DNA of 64,000 nucleotides from Delftia tsuruhatensis. Lineage in GTDB: Bacteria > Pseudomonadota > Gammaproteobacteria > Burkholderiales > Burkholderiaceae_C. Shown in pieces: positions 35,096 to 44,559 of this stretch. The stretch is taken from NCBI RefSeq assembly GCF_903815225.1, contig NZ_LR813084.1, forward strand, positions 5,418,001 to 5,482,000, written 5' to 3'. A program made the translations under genes and the position numbers. A model generated the notes under the pieces. It did no database searches. It worked only from the letters and a program-made list of their open reading frames with translations, and was not told the origin of the DNA. Positions within the stretch are counted from its first letter, which is position 1. Each line of letters begins with the position of its first letter.

Positions 35096-36084
35096 GGTCG
35101 GGGGCTCTCGTCGATGGTTGTGGAAGAAGTGTCCGCCTGGCCCGCCGCCTCGATGGCTGCCTCCATGGCGGTCTGCATGCCCAGGGGCAGCAGTTCGATG
35201 CGCGCATACAGGCCGGGAACGGCCTGCAGCAGTTCGGCCTCGATCTCGGTGCGCAGCCGCGCGGCGCGGGCCACGCTCCAGTCACCGGGGACATGCATGT
35301 GCAGGTCGGCAAAGCTGCGCTCGCCCGCACGGCGGCTGGAGATGTTGTCGAAGACCACGCCCTGCTCGCGGTGGGCGTGGCGGTCCAGCACCACATCGAT
35401 GCGCAGGCGCTCGGGGGCGTCCAGGGCCTGGTCCATCAGGCCCTGGGAGGACTGCCAGACCAAGTGCGCACCCTGCACGCAGATGTTGAGCGCCACGGCG
35501 ATGGCCACCGCCGCGTCCAGCCACAGCCAGCCGGTGAGCGATGCGGCCAGCAGGCCGATGACGACTCCGGCCGAGGTCCAGACATCGGTGAGCAGATGGC
35601 GCGCGTCGCCCTCCAGCGCCATCGACCGGTGCCGGCGCGCCGAGCGCAGCATGGCCACGGCCAGCAGCCCATTGAGGGCGGAGCTGACCACGGACAGCGC
35701 CAGGCCCCAGCCCAGCTGCTCCAGCGGCTGCGGGTTCCACAGCCGCGCGACGGCGGCCCAGGCGATGGCCAGGCTGGCCCCGATGACCAGGATGCCCTCG
35801 AAGCCCGCGGAGAAGTACTCCGCCTTGTGGTGCCCGTAGGGATGATCCGTGTCGGCCGGCCGCTTGGCGATGGTGACCATGGCCAGCGCGAACACGGCGC
35901 CGGCCAGGTTGACGAAGGATTCGAGCGCGTCCGACAGCAGCCCCACCGATCCCGTCAGCCACCAGGCCAGGGTCTTGAGCACGATGGTCAGCAGGGCCAC
36001 GGCCACCGAGAGGCGCAGCAGGCTGTGCGGCGCCATCCAGGAGGCGTCGGCGACGGAAGCAAAAGAGGAGGGGTTCTCGGCCAT
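35092..36084 (-). CDS. Cation diffusion facilitator family metal exporter
   Basis: A 330-residue CDF transporter with six membrane helices and a cytoplasmic C-terminal domain, exporting divalent metals (Zn/Fe/Co/Mn class) against protons. Metal-site motifs: 'SDALESFVN' in helix 2, '[14 protein letters not shown]' after it, and '[12 protein letters not shown]' (H-x3-D) in helix 5. C-terminal domain has '[11 protein letters not shown]'. The start at 36084 removes a non-homologous N-terminal extension. First gene of the CDF-dtd pair; metal specificity is not predictable. Confidence 0.92.
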   Translation of the reverse strand: MAENPSSFASVADASWMAPHSLLRLSVAVALLTIVLKTLAWWLTGSVGLLSDALESFVNLAGAVFALAMVTIAKRPADTDHPYGHHKAEYFSAGFEGILVIGASLAIAWAAVARLWNPQPLEQLGWGLALSVVSSALNGLLAVAMLRSARRHRSMALEGDARHLLTDVWTSAGVVIGLLAASLTGWLWLDAAVAIAVALNICVQGAHLVWQSSQGLMDQALDAPERLRIDVVLDRHAHREQGVVFDNISSRRAGERSFADLHMHVPGDWSVARAARLRTEIEAELLQAVPGLYARIELLPLGMQTAMEAAIEAAGQADTSSTTIDESPRP

Positions 36085-36158
36085 GCTGCGCTGCGGTGGG
36101 TGGAATTGCCCCGGATTAGACCACCGCCTGCGCGGCCCCGCATGCCAGAATCCGCGCC

Positions 36159-37700
36159 ATGAACTGGTGGCGGCGATCGGCATGGTGGGTGCTGGCCTGG
36201 GCCCTGGCCGCGGGCTGCGGCGCGGCCTGGCTGGCGCACGCGCGCCTGCAGGCGCTGCGCGAGGTGTTCGACACCGATGCCCGCATTGCCCACCGGCTGC
36301 TGAGCCAGCGCATGGTGCAGCATGATGCCATCCTGGGCACGCTGGCCTTGCTCCAGCCTCGCCAGCCCAGTGCCGGGGAGGCTTCGTGGAAGCAGTTGCC
36401 GCGCCTGTATCCCCAGGTACTCGATGCGGCCCGCCGTGGCGCCGCCGAGGGCGCGCCCTGGCCCGCGCCCTGGCCCGCGCCCTGGCCCTCTGGCATGGCC
36501 GAGGCCGAGCGCCGCTCCCAGGCCAGCGGCCACGCCGAACTGGCCCTGGCCGATCTGGCCCAGGGACGCCTGTACCTGGTGCAGGCCGGGCTGCCCGCCA
36601 GCTATGCGCTGCTGCTGGATCTGCGCGCCACCATCCCGGCCGACGAATGGCCCCTGCCCCCGGCCACCAGCGCGGTGCGCGCCTGGCTGACCCTTGGCGG
36701 GCAGGCGTTCGTGATCCAGGAAGGCGGGCCCGTGCGCCGGGAGCCGCCCGGCTGGGCAGACTGGTCCTGGCAGGTCAGCAAGACCCTGGCCTCGCCCAGC
36801 CAGCCCCTGGTCCTGCATCTGCGCCAGCCGCTGAACGCCGCGGTGCTGCCCTGGACGGCCATGCTGGGCTGGGCCGCAGGCTGTGCCCTGCTCATGGCCG
36901 TGCTGCGCTCCCTGCTGCGCCAGCGCGTGGCGCAGCGCCGCGCCGAGCAGTTGCTGCGCCTGGGCCAGGTGGCGCGGCTCAATACGCTGGGCGAGCTGGC
37001 CGCCGGCATGGCGCATGAGCTGAACCAGCCGCTGACGGCCGTGCTCTCCAGCAGCCAGGCCGCACGCCGGCTGCTGGCCGAGGAGCCCCCCGAGATCGAC
37101 GCGGCACGCCAGGCCATGGTGCGGGCTGCGGAGCAGGCCAAGCGCGCCTCCGCCGTGGTGGGGCGGCTGCGCCGCCTCGTGGAGCGCCCGGGCCTGGCGC
37201 CGCAGGCCGGGGCGCTGGACCTGCCCCAGGCCGTGGCCGAGGCCCTGCACCTGCTGGAGCCCGAGCTGCGCCGCCGCCAGGTCCAGGCCAGGGTGCAGGC
37301 TGCCACCGATCTGCCGGCCGCCCAGGCCGACCCCGTCGCCCTCCAGCAGATACTGCACAACCTGCTGGTCAATGCACTGCAGGCCATGGACGGGCAGCCG
37401 CCCGCGGGCCGCCACCTGCTCGTGGAGCTGGCACGCAGCGACGCCCGGCTGCTGGTGGCCGTGCAGGACAACGGCCCTGGCGTGGCACCCGACATGCGCC
37501 AGCGCCTGTTCACCCCCTTTGCCACGGGCCGCGCCCAGGGCCTGGGCCTGGGTCTGACGCTGAGCCAGAGCCTGGCCGAGTCCATGGGCGGCAGCCTGGC
37601 GCTGGGCGCATCCACCACACCCTCCACGGTCGGCGGAGCACGCTTCGAGCTGCTGCTGCCCGCGGCCCCCACCGACCCCGTACAAGCATCCGCCCCATGA
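36159..37700 (+). CDS. Membrane sensor histidine kinase
   Basis: A 513-residue two-component sensor. A membrane helix at residues ~8-26, an extracytoplasmic sensor region (~30-225) of no recognised type, a second helix ~(227-250), then HisKA with phospho-acceptor H286 in 'MAHELNQPLTA' and a HATPase_c domain ('NLLVNALQAM' N box, 'DNGPGV', 'GLGLGLTLSQSLAE'). The sensor region contains three copies of Ala-Pro-Trp-Pro encoded by a 12-bp tandem repeat. Its stop overlaps the response-regulator start (ATGA). Confidence 0.93.
   Translation: MNWWRRSAWWVLAWALAAGCGAAWLAHARLQALREVFDTDARIAHRLLSQRMVQHDAILGTLALLQPRQPSAGEASWKQLPRLYPQVLDAARRGAAEGAPWPAPWPAPWPSGMAEAERRSQASGHAELALADLAQGRLYLVQAGLPASYALLLDLRATIPADEWPLPPATSAVRAWLTLGGQAFVIQEGGPVRREPPGWADWSWQVSKTLASPSQPLVLHLRQPLNAAVLPWTAMLGWAAGCALLMAVLRSLLRQRVAQRRAEQLLRLGQVARLNTLGELAAGMAHELNQPLTAVLSSSQAARRLLAEEPPEIDAARQAMVRAAEQAKRASAVVGRLRRLVERPGLAPQAGALDLPQAVAEALHLLEPELRRRQVQARVQAATDLPAAQADPVALQQILHNLLVNALQAMDGQPPAGRHLLVELARSDARLLVAVQDNGPGVAPDMRQRLFTPFATGRAQGLGLGLTLSQSLAESMGGSLALGASTTPSTVGGARFELLLPAAPTDPVQASAP
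36453..36488 (+). repeat. Three perfect 12-bp tandem repeats inside the kinase gene
   Basis: The unit GCGCCCTGGCCC occurs three times in a row in frame, encoding (Ala-Pro-Trp-Pro)x3 at residues 99-110 of the sensor region. Changes in copy number would keep the frame and alter a Trp/Pro-rich loop. Confidence 0.9.
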
Positions 37701-38338
37701 CCGCCGCACCCGCCCAGGACCTTTCCCCGCTGATCCATCTGGTCGATGACGACGAGGCGGTACGCGACAGCCTGGCCTTGCTGATAGGGACGGTCGGCCT
37801 GCGCGTGCAGCGCTGGGCCGATCCGCTGCAGTTCCTGGAGCGGTTCGATCGGCACAGCATCGGTGCCATCGTGCTGGACGTGCGCATGCCCGGCATGGGC
37901 GGACTGGCGCTGCTGACCCGGCTGACGGACGAGGGCGTGGACCAGCCGGTGATCCTGCTCACCGGCCACGGCACGGTGGACATGTGCCGGCGGGCCTTCA
38001 AGGCCGGTGCGGCGGAGTTCCTCGAAAAGCCGGTGGACGACGAGGTGCTGATCGAGGCCCTGCAGGGTGCCGTGCGCCAGCATGTGCAATCGCGCGAGCG
38101 CCAGCAGGGCGACCGGGACGCCCAGCAGCGCTTTGCCCAGCTGTCCGCCCGCGAGCGCGAGGTGCTGTCGCTGATCGTCCAGGGCCTGACCAACAAGGAG
38201 ATCGGCCGCAGCCTGGAGCTGTCCCCGCGCACGGTGGAGACCCACCGCGCCAACCTGTTCGCCAAGCTGGAGGCGCCCAGCCTGGCTCAGTTGATCCGCC
38301 GCTATGCCCGTCTGGCGGACGGCTCGCCCGGCGGCTGA
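37697..38338 (+). CDS. FixJ/NarL-type response regulator
   Basis: A 213-residue regulator: receiver domain with the acidic pocket 'VDDDEAVRDSL', phosphorylated Asp61 ('IVLDVRMPGMGG') and Lys in 'EFLEKPVDD', then a LuxR-type HTH ('LSAREREVLSLIVQGLTNKEI' split by a short loop from 'SPRTVETHRANLFAKL'). It overlaps the kinase gene by 4 bases. The adjacent downstream gene for an HbpS-like protein is the obvious candidate target or partner. Confidence 0.95.
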   Translation: MTAAPAQDLSPLIHLVDDDEAVRDSLALLIGTVGLRVQRWADPLQFLERFDRHSIGAIVLDVRMPGMGGLALLTRLTDEGVDQPVILLTGHGTVDMCRRAFKAGAAEFLEKPVDDEVLIEALQGAVRQHVQSRERQQGDRDAQQRFAQLSAREREVLSLIVQGLTNKEIGRSLELSPRTVETHRANLFAKLEAPSLAQLIRRYARLADGSPGG

Positions 38339-38484
38339 GCCGGCACCTTCTTCGGCCCCTCCGTATTTCTACGCAGCGCCGGGCGTAGCCGTCCGAATGG
38401 TGTGCGGCGGTGGCGTTTCCTACATTGCATGCATGCCGCCAGGGCCCCGCGCCCCGGGGTCCATCCACCCTCAAGGAGAACCAC

Positions 38485-38988
38485 ATGCCACGCCCCGCCA
38501 CCGCCCTCGCCACCCTTGCCGCTCTCACGCTGGGCCTGATCGCCACCGCGGCCCAGGCCGACGCCGTGCGCACGGAAAAGAACATGTCGCTGGAGCTGGC
38601 CAACCAGATCGCGGCACGCAGCGTGGCCGCCTGCGCGGCCGACGGCCATGCCGTCACCGCCACCGTGGTGGACCGTGCCGGCACCGTGCGCGCCGTGCAG
38701 CGGGCCGACAACGCCGGCCCGCACACGCTGGAGGCCAGCCGCCTGAAGGCCTACACCGCCGCCTCGGCCAAGAACAGCACGCTGGCCATCATGGAAGGCG
38801 CGCAGAAGAACCCCGGCGCCGCCAATCTGGTGAACATCCCCGGCTATCTGCTGCTGGGCGGTGGCCTGCCCGTGAAGGCGGGCAACGAGGTCATCGGCGC
38901 CGTGGGCATCGGCGGTGCGCCGGGCGGCCACCTGGACGACAAATGCGCCCAGACCGCGCTGGGCCAGGTGCAGGACCTGCTCAAGTAA
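38485..38988 (+). CDS. GlcG/HbpS family secreted protein
   Basis: A 167-residue exported protein of the GlcG/HbpS (DUF336) family. Signal peptide MPRPATALATLAALTLGLIA...AQA; the family core is 'ATVVDRAGTVRAVQRADNAG', 'SRLKAYTAASAKNSTL', 'GGLPVKAGNEVIGAVGIGGA' and 'DDKCAQTAL'. AAGGAG lies at ideal distance from the ATG at 38485. In Streptomyces, HbpS is an extracellular haem-binding accessory of the SenS/SenR two-component system; here the gene directly follows a kinase/regulator pair, after 146 bases. Haem binding is therefore a suggestion, not shown. Confidence 0.85.
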   Translation: MPRPATALATLAALTLGLIATAAQADAVRTEKNMSLELANQIAARSVAACAADGHAVTATVVDRAGTVRAVQRADNAGPHTLEASRLKAYTAASAKNSTLAIMEGAQKNPGAANLVNIPGYLLLGGGLPVKAGNEVIGAVGIGGAPGGHLDDKCAQTALGQVQDLLK

Positions 38989-39238
38989 CCGGCCCGCCCC
39001 CAAGGCCCGGGTTCGCGCAAGGCGTCGGCCCGGGCGTTTCGCGCCGGCAGGAATGTGCGAGCACACGTGACTGCCCTGCGCCGGCCAGGTGACGCTGCAA
39101 AAAAAAGACAGCGGGTACACGCTGCTCCAACCGCCGGACAGCGGCACGCGGCCCCAGGTGTCAGCGGCCGCTTACCCACCTACGCAGTGCTATCAAAATC
39201 TCTACGATTCCGCTATAAATCCCCTGCGAGGGGGACGC

Positions 39239-41311
39239 ATGCCAGAGAACGTCGACGCGCAACATCCAGATGCCCATGATGCGCTGCTGCAGCTGATCGC
39301 CGACACTGCGCCAGCCATGCTGGCCTATTTTGACGCGCGCACATTGCGCTGCCGCTTTGCCAATGTGCACTACGCCCGCAACTTCGGGCTGACGCCCGCC
39401 GAGGCGGTGGGCAAGACGGTGCGCGAGATCGTGGGCGAGTCCGTGTGGCAGGTCATCGCGCCACATGTGGAGCGCGGCCTGCGCGGAGAGCATGTGCGCT
39501 ACGAGCGCGAGGTGCCCCAGCCCGGCGGCCCGCCACGCCATATCGAGTCGATGCTGCTGCCGCACTTCGAGCACGGCAGGCTGCAGGGCGCCGTGGTGCA
39601 GATCACCGATGTGAGCCACCACCACCAGGTGGCGCAGAAGGTGCGCGACAGCGAAGAACGCATGCGCAAGTTCACCGAGGTCACGACCGAAGCCATCGTC
39701 ATGCACCGCGACGGCCTCATCATCGATGGCAACGAGGCACTGTCGCGCCTGGCCGGCTACAGCCTGGACGAGCTGGTGGGGCGGCCCATACTCGACTACA
39801 TCTGCCCCGAATACCGCCTCTATGCGTTGCAGTACATGCGCAGCGGCCGCGAAGACCGCTTCGACGGGGCCATACAGCACAAGGACGGCCACCGCATCCC
39901 CGTGGAGATCGAGGCCAAGACCATGCCCGATGACGGCGAGCCCTACCGCATCGTGCTGGTGCGCGACATCACGCTGCGCCAGCTGGCCCAGGAGCGCATG
40001 GACTTCCTGGCCCAGCACGACCAGCTGACCCAGCTGCCCAACCGCGTGCGCCTGAACCAGCTGCTGCGCCAGGCGCTGTCGCTGGCCTCGGTGCAGCAAC
40101 GCGCCCTGGCCGTGATCATCATCGACCTGGACCATTTCAAGACCATCAACGACTCGCTGGGCCACCACGCGGGCGACCTGCTGCTGTGCGAAGTCGCCCA
40201 GCGCCTGCGCGGCAGCGTGCGTTCCCACGACCTGGTGGCGCGCGTGGGCGGCGACGAGTTCGTGGTCGTGCTCACGGGCGACCTCGACCCGCAGGAGACG
40301 GAGACCCAGGCCAGCCACCTGCAACGCATCATCGAGGCGCCCTGCTCCATCGAGGGCACGCCGCTGGTGATATCGCCCTGCATGGGCATCGCCATGTACC
40401 CGGGCGATGGCCTGGGGCCGGAGGAGCTGCTCAACCGCGCCGAGACCGCCATGCACATGGCCAAGGACAGCGGCCGGCGCAACCTGCAGTTCTACGCCCC
40501 CGCCCCCAGTGGCCAGGCCACCCAGATGCTGATGCAGGAGCAGCAATTGCGCCGCGCCCTCGAACGCAACGAGTTCGAGCTGCACTATCAGCCCCAGACC
40601 TTCACCGCCGATGGCCGCCTGGCGGGCTTCGAGGCGCTGGTGCGCTGGCGCCACCCCCAGCGCGGCCTGGTGCTTCCCGGCGAGTTCATCGGCTTTGCCG
40701 AGGCACGCGGCCTGATTTCCGCCATAGACCACTGGGTTCTGCGCGAGGCCTGCCGACAGGCACGCCAATGGCAGGACGAGGGCCTGGCGCCCGTGCCCCT
40801 GTCGGTCAACATGTCGGCGCTGGAATTTCGCCAGCGCGACATGGCGCGCGAAGTGGCACAGGTGCTGGAGGAGACCGGCCTGGAGGCACGCTGGCTGCAT
40901 ATCGAGCTGACCGAATCCACGCTGATGCACACCAGCGGACAGGTGCAGGACACCTTGCAGGCGCTGCAGGCTCTGGGCGTGGGCCTGGCCATCGACGACT
41001 TCGGCACCGGCTATTCCTCGCTGGCCTATCTGCGCCGCCACCCGATCAACCAGCTCAAGATAGACCGCTCCTTCATCGCCGACGTCCCCGATAGCGAGGA
41101 CGACACGGCCATCGTCACCGCCATCGTGCAGATGGGGCGCAGCCTGCACCTGGACATCGTGGCAGAAGGCGTGGAAACACCGGCCCAATTGGCCCTTCTG
41201 CGCGACCTGGGCTGCGGCATGATGCAGGGGTACCTCGTGGCACCGCCCCTGCCTGCCGAGCGGGCACGGGCCTGGCAGTTGCACAACAGTCACCCAGTCC
41301 AACGACAATAG
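39239..41311 (+). CDS. PAS-PAS-GGDEF-EAL cyclic-di-GMP protein
   Basis: A 690-residue soluble protein with two PAS domains (about residues 10-130 and 140-255), a GGDEF diguanylate cyclase domain and an EAL phosphodiesterase domain. Both active-site motifs are intact: 'VGGDEFVVV' with an inhibitory I-site RSHD five residues before it, and 'FEALVRWRHP', 'DDFGTGYSSLAYL', 'AEGVETPAQ'. So it could make and degrade c-di-GMP, with the PAS domains choosing. The ATG at 39239 has GAGGGGG upstream; a longer frame from 39089 lacks domain content. amn begins 3 bases later. Confidence 0.93.
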   Translation: MPENVDAQHPDAHDALLQLIADTAPAMLAYFDARTLRCRFANVHYARNFGLTPAEAVGKTVREIVGESVWQVIAPHVERGLRGEHVRYEREVPQPGGPPRHIESMLLPHFEHGRLQGAVVQITDVSHHHQVAQKVRDSEERMRKFTEVTTEAIVMHRDGLIIDGNEALSRLAGYSLDELVGRPILDYICPEYRLYALQYMRSGREDRFDGAIQHKDGHRIPVEIEAKTMPDDGEPYRIVLVRDITLRQLAQERMDFLAQHDQLTQLPNRVRLNQLLRQALSLASVQQRALAVIIIDLDHFKTINDSLGHHAGDLLLCEVAQRLRGSVRSHDLVARVGGDEFVVVLTGDLDPQETETQASHLQRIIEAPCSIEGTPLVISPCMGIAMYPGDGLGPEELLNRAETAMHMAKDSGRRNLQFYAPAPSGQATQMLMQEQQLRRALERNEFELHYQPQTFTADGRLAGFEALVRWRHPQRGLVLPGEFIGFAEARGLISAIDHWVLREACRQARQWQDEGLAPVPLSVNMSALEFRQRDMAREVAQVLEETGLEARWLHIELTESTLMHTSGQVQDTLQALQALGVGLAIDDFGTGYSSLAYLRRHPINQLKIDRSFIADVPDSEDDTAIVTAIVQMGRSLHLDIVAEGVETPAQLALLRDLGCGMMQGYLVAPPLPAERARAWQLHNSHPVQRQ

Positions 41312-41314
41312 AGC

Positions 41315-42811
41315 ATGGTTTTGCTTCACAACCCCTCGCAGGCCCAAAGGGCCCCGGCCACCTTGCACACCGACCCCCTGCGGGCCCTGGAGCATGTCCA
41401 GCAGCTCTACCGCGAACAGATCGAACACCTTCGCTCGGCCATGCAGCGCTTCGTGACGGGCGAGACGCCGGCCGCCCCCATCCATGCCTACTACCCCTTC
41501 GTTCGCATGCACACCTCCACGGTGGCGCGCGCGGACACGCAGCTGGCCTACGGCTTCGTCGAGGGCCCGGGCACGCACGAGGCCACGCTCACGCGCCCCG
41601 ACCTTTTCTCGCGCTACTACGCCGAGCAGTTCCGCCTGCTGATCAAGAGCCACGGCGTGCCGCTGGAGGTGGGACTGAGCGACAAGCCCATCCCCATCCA
41701 TTTCTCGTTCGCCGAGAACGACCACATCGAAGGTACGCTGTCGCGCGAGCGGCGCCTGCTGATGCGCGACGTCTTCGACCTGCCCGACCTCGAATCCATG
41801 GACGACGGCATCGCCAACGGCACCTGGCGCCCGCAGCCCGGCCAGGCGCTGCCGCTGTCGCTGTTCACGGCACCGCGCGTGGACTACTCGCTGCACCGGC
41901 TGCGCCACTACACGGGCACCCAGCCCGAGTGGTTCCAGAACTTCGTGCTGTTCACCAACTACCAGTTCTACATCGACGAGTTCATCCGCCTGGGCCATGC
42001 AGAGATGGCCAGGGAGGACAGCGAATACATCGCCTTCATCGAGCCCGGCAACGTGGTCACGCGCCGCACGGGGCTGCCGGCCCAGGCGGGCGACGAGCTG
42101 GGCACGCCGCCGCCGCGCCTGCCGCAGATGCCGGCCTACCACCTGGTGCGCGCAGACCACAGCGGCATCACCATGGTCAACATCGGCGTGGGCCCGGCCA
42201 ACGCCAAGACCATCACCGACCACATCGCCGTGCTGCGTCCGCACGCCTGGATGATGCTGGGCCACTGCGCGGGACTGCGCAACAGCCAGCAGCTGGGCGA
42301 CTATGTGCTGGCCCACGCCTATGTGCGCGAGGACCATGTGCTGGACGAGGAACTTCCGCTGTGGGTGCCCATTCCCGCGCTGGCCGAGATCCAGCTGGCG
42401 CTGCAGCAGGCCGTGGCCGACGTGACGCAGATGGACGGCCCCGACCTCAAGCGCATCATGCGCACCGGCACCGTGGCCAGCACCGACAACCGCAACTGGG
42501 AGCTGCTGCCCGACAACCTGCCCCAGCGCCGTTTCAGCCAGAGTCGCGCCGTGGCACTGGACATGGAAAGTGCCACCATCGCAGCCAACGGCTTCCGCTT
42601 CCGCGTGCCCTACGGCACGCTGCTGTGTGTCTCCGACAAGCCGCTGCACGGCGAAATCAAGCTGCCCGGCATGGCCAACCATTTCTACCGCGAGCGCGTG
42701 GACCAGCACCTGCGCATCGGCATGCGCGCCATCGACATCCTGCGCGACGGTGGCTCCCAGCGCCTGCACAGCCGCAAGCTGCGCAGCTTCGCGGAGGTGG
42801 CGTTCCAGTAG
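41315..42811 (+). CDS. amn: AMP nucleosidase
   Basis: A 498-residue enzyme that hydrolyses AMP to adenine and ribose 5-phosphate. It has the N-terminal AMP-nucleosidase domain ('YYPFVRMHTSTVARADTQLAYGFVEGPG' across two stretches) and the C-terminal nucleoside-phosphorylase-like domain ('SGITMVNIGVGPANAKTITD', 'VALDMESATIAANGFRFRVP'). Full length for the family. It starts 3 bases after the GGDEF-EAL gene, so the two are probably cotranscribed. Confidence 0.96.
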   Translation: MVLLHNPSQAQRAPATLHTDPLRALEHVQQLYREQIEHLRSAMQRFVTGETPAAPIHAYYPFVRMHTSTVARADTQLAYGFVEGPGTHEATLTRPDLFSRYYAEQFRLLIKSHGVPLEVGLSDKPIPIHFSFAENDHIEGTLSRERRLLMRDVFDLPDLESMDDGIANGTWRPQPGQALPLSLFTAPRVDYSLHRLRHYTGTQPEWFQNFVLFTNYQFYIDEFIRLGHAEMAREDSEYIAFIEPGNVVTRRTGLPAQAGDELGTPPPRLPQMPAYHLVRADHSGITMVNIGVGPANAKTITDHIAVLRPHAWMMLGHCAGLRNSQQLGDYVLAHAYVREDHVLDEELPLWVPIPALAEIQLALQQAVADVTQMDGPDLKRIMRTGTVASTDNRNWELLPDNLPQRRFSQSRAVALDMESATIAANGFRFRVPYGTLLCVSDKPLHGEIKLPGMANHFYRERVDQHLRIGMRAIDILRDGGSQRLHSRKLRSFAEVAFQ

Positions 42812-42850
42812 CGCCCGCGCCTCGAGCCGCACCGTCATCCAGGGACGCCC

Positions 42851-44101
42851 ATGCCATCGACGCTGCCGCCCCTGGACTTCTTTTCCATGACCGCCGTCGT
42901 GGCCATCAACATGATGGCCATGTCGGCGGCCCTGCCCCTGGCCATGGGCCGCCGTGTCAGTGGTGCCGCGCGCCATGCCCAGCATTTCTTCCTGCTCCAG
43001 GCCCTGGCCTGGACCTTCATCCTGGCTGCCAGCCGCCTGCCGCAGGGCCTGCCGTGGCGCGACCTGCTCTCCCTGGCTGCGGCGGCCTGCGCCGCGATGG
43101 CGCAATGGCAGATGGCGCGTGCCCTGCGCGAGTGGCTGGGCCCGCGCCCGCCGCTGCTGGAGCGCGGGCTGATCGCCCTGTGCGCACTGGGACCGCTGGG
43201 CTTTGCGCTGCTGCTGCCCCAGATGGCCCTGCGCACCGGCTGGTTCAGCGCCATCCACGGGCTGTGCCTGCTGGCGCTGGCCGGCCTGTGCCTGGGCCCG
43301 CACCGGCCCGTGGCGCACAGCTGGCGCTATCTGATGTGCGGCGTGGCCGCCTTCATGGGGCTGATGCTGCTCGTTCGCAGCTACCTGGCCCTGGCCACGC
43401 CCTGGCTGCCCAGTTTCACCGCGGACAGCGGTGCCAACCAGATCTTCGCGCTGCTGACCACGCTCAGCAGCACCTTGCTGATGGTGGCCGTGCTCGTGGC
43501 CTGGCGCGACGAGACCAGCCAGCAACTGCGCGACATGGCCCTTCAGGACACGCTCACCGGACTGTCCAACCGCCGCGCCCTGCTGGAACGCGCCCCCGCC
43601 ATGCTGGCCCATGCGCAGCGCCACCACCAGCCACTGGCCCTGGTGATGCTGGACCTGGACCACTTCAAGCATGTGAACGACGAACACGGCCATGCCATGG
43701 GCGACCGGACACTGTGCCTGTTCGCACGGCTGCTCCAGCAGCAGCTGCGCGGCGACGAGATCGCCGCGCGCTGGGGCGGCGAGGAGTTCTGCCTGCTGCT
43801 CTACACCTCGGCAGACGGCGTGGACAGCCTGTGCACCCGGCTGCAGTCCGCGCTGCTCCAGGCCTCGGTACAGACCTTGGGCTTCGAGGTGCGCTTCAGC
43901 GCCGGCTGCGCCCACACCCCCCAGGTCTGGAGCGGGCTGTGCCTGGAGCTGATGCTGCCACCGGCCGACGCCGCGCTCTACGCCGCCAAGCGCCGCGGGC
44001 GCGACTGCTGGACGATGGTACGGCTGGGTCCCCCTGAACAGCGCCCGGCGGGCACGGCGCCGGACCGCACCTCCGATTCGGTGCTGGCCACCGGCCCCTA
44101 G
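42851..44101 (+). CDS. Membrane-anchored diguanylate cyclase (GGDEF)
   Basis: A 416-residue protein with about six to seven membrane helices in the first ~220 residues (no known sensor family) and a GGDEF domain with an intact active site 'ARWGGEEFCLLL' and 'DLDHFKHVNDEHGHAMGD'. No clear RxxD I-site is placed before the motif (the corresponding residues are RGDEIAAR). It makes c-di-GMP at the membrane. Third gene of a plus-strand run with the GGDEF-EAL protein and amn. Confidence 0.9.
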   Translation: MPSTLPPLDFFSMTAVVAINMMAMSAALPLAMGRRVSGAARHAQHFFLLQALAWTFILAASRLPQGLPWRDLLSLAAAACAAMAQWQMARALREWLGPRPPLLERGLIALCALGPLGFALLLPQMALRTGWFSAIHGLCLLALAGLCLGPHRPVAHSWRYLMCGVAAFMGLMLLVRSYLALATPWLPSFTADSGANQIFALLTTLSSTLLMVAVLVAWRDETSQQLRDMALQDTLTGLSNRRALLERAPAMLAHAQRHHQPLALVMLDLDHFKHVNDEHGHAMGDRTLCLFARLLQQQLRGDEIAARWGGEEFCLLLYTSADGVDSLCTRLQSALLQASVQTLGFEVRFSAGCAHTPQVWSGLCLELMLPPADAALYAAKRRGRDCWTMVRLGPPEQRPAGTAPDRTSDSVLATGP

Positions 44102-44132
44102 CCCCAGGGTCACCGCATGTCCATGCTCTTCG

Positions 44133-44546
44133 ATGCCTGCGGTCACGGCCATCCTGGGCGTGATGCTGGCCCTGGGCATCAGCCACTCACCCAAGCTGCT
44201 CGTGTCCTGGCCGGTGCTGCTGTGCGCGGGCATCATGTTCTCCAGCATCGCGCTGATCTCCAACGCCCTGGCCCAGGGCTACGACTTCTTCACCTACTAC
44301 TTCACGCTGAAGCTCACGCCCATGATGTTCCTGTCGGGCATGTTCGTCCCGCGCGAGCAGCTGTCCGAGGCCGTGCGCCTGGCCTCGGACTGGCTGCCGC
44401 TGACCAATGCCGTGGAGCTGGTACGCCCGCTGTTCATGGACGAATGGCCGGCCCACCCGCTGCGCCACGGCCTGGCGCTGGCCGCCACCACGGTGGCAGC
44501 CTACTGGTTTGCGCTGGCGATGACGCGCAGGCGCTTCAGGGCCTGA
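44133..44546 (+). pseudogene. C-terminal remnant of an ABC-2/NodJ-type permease
   Basis: The 137-residue frame matches only the second half of an ABC-2 transporter permease ('SSIALISNALAQGYDFFTYY', 'LTPMMFLSGMFVPREQLSEA', 'ASDWLPLTNAVELVRPLFMD'). Family members are about 250-270 residues and have a partner ATPase gene; here the first helices and any ATPase are missing, and the 31 bases upstream run straight into the GGDEF gene. There is no ribosome binding site at the ATG. Most likely a deletion remnant. Confidence 0.75.
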
Positions 44547-44559
44547 ATCCGGCCGTTCT

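Noticed and set aside
36159-36260. A start of the CDF gene upstream at 36183
   Set aside because: The extension (residues before MAENPSS) is not conserved-looking and would overlap the divergent kinase gene.
39161-44263. A 1700-codon minus-strand frame opposite the GGDEF-EAL, amn and GGDEF genes
   Set aside because: Same artefact: low-complexity translation, no start signal, and clear known genes on the plus strand.
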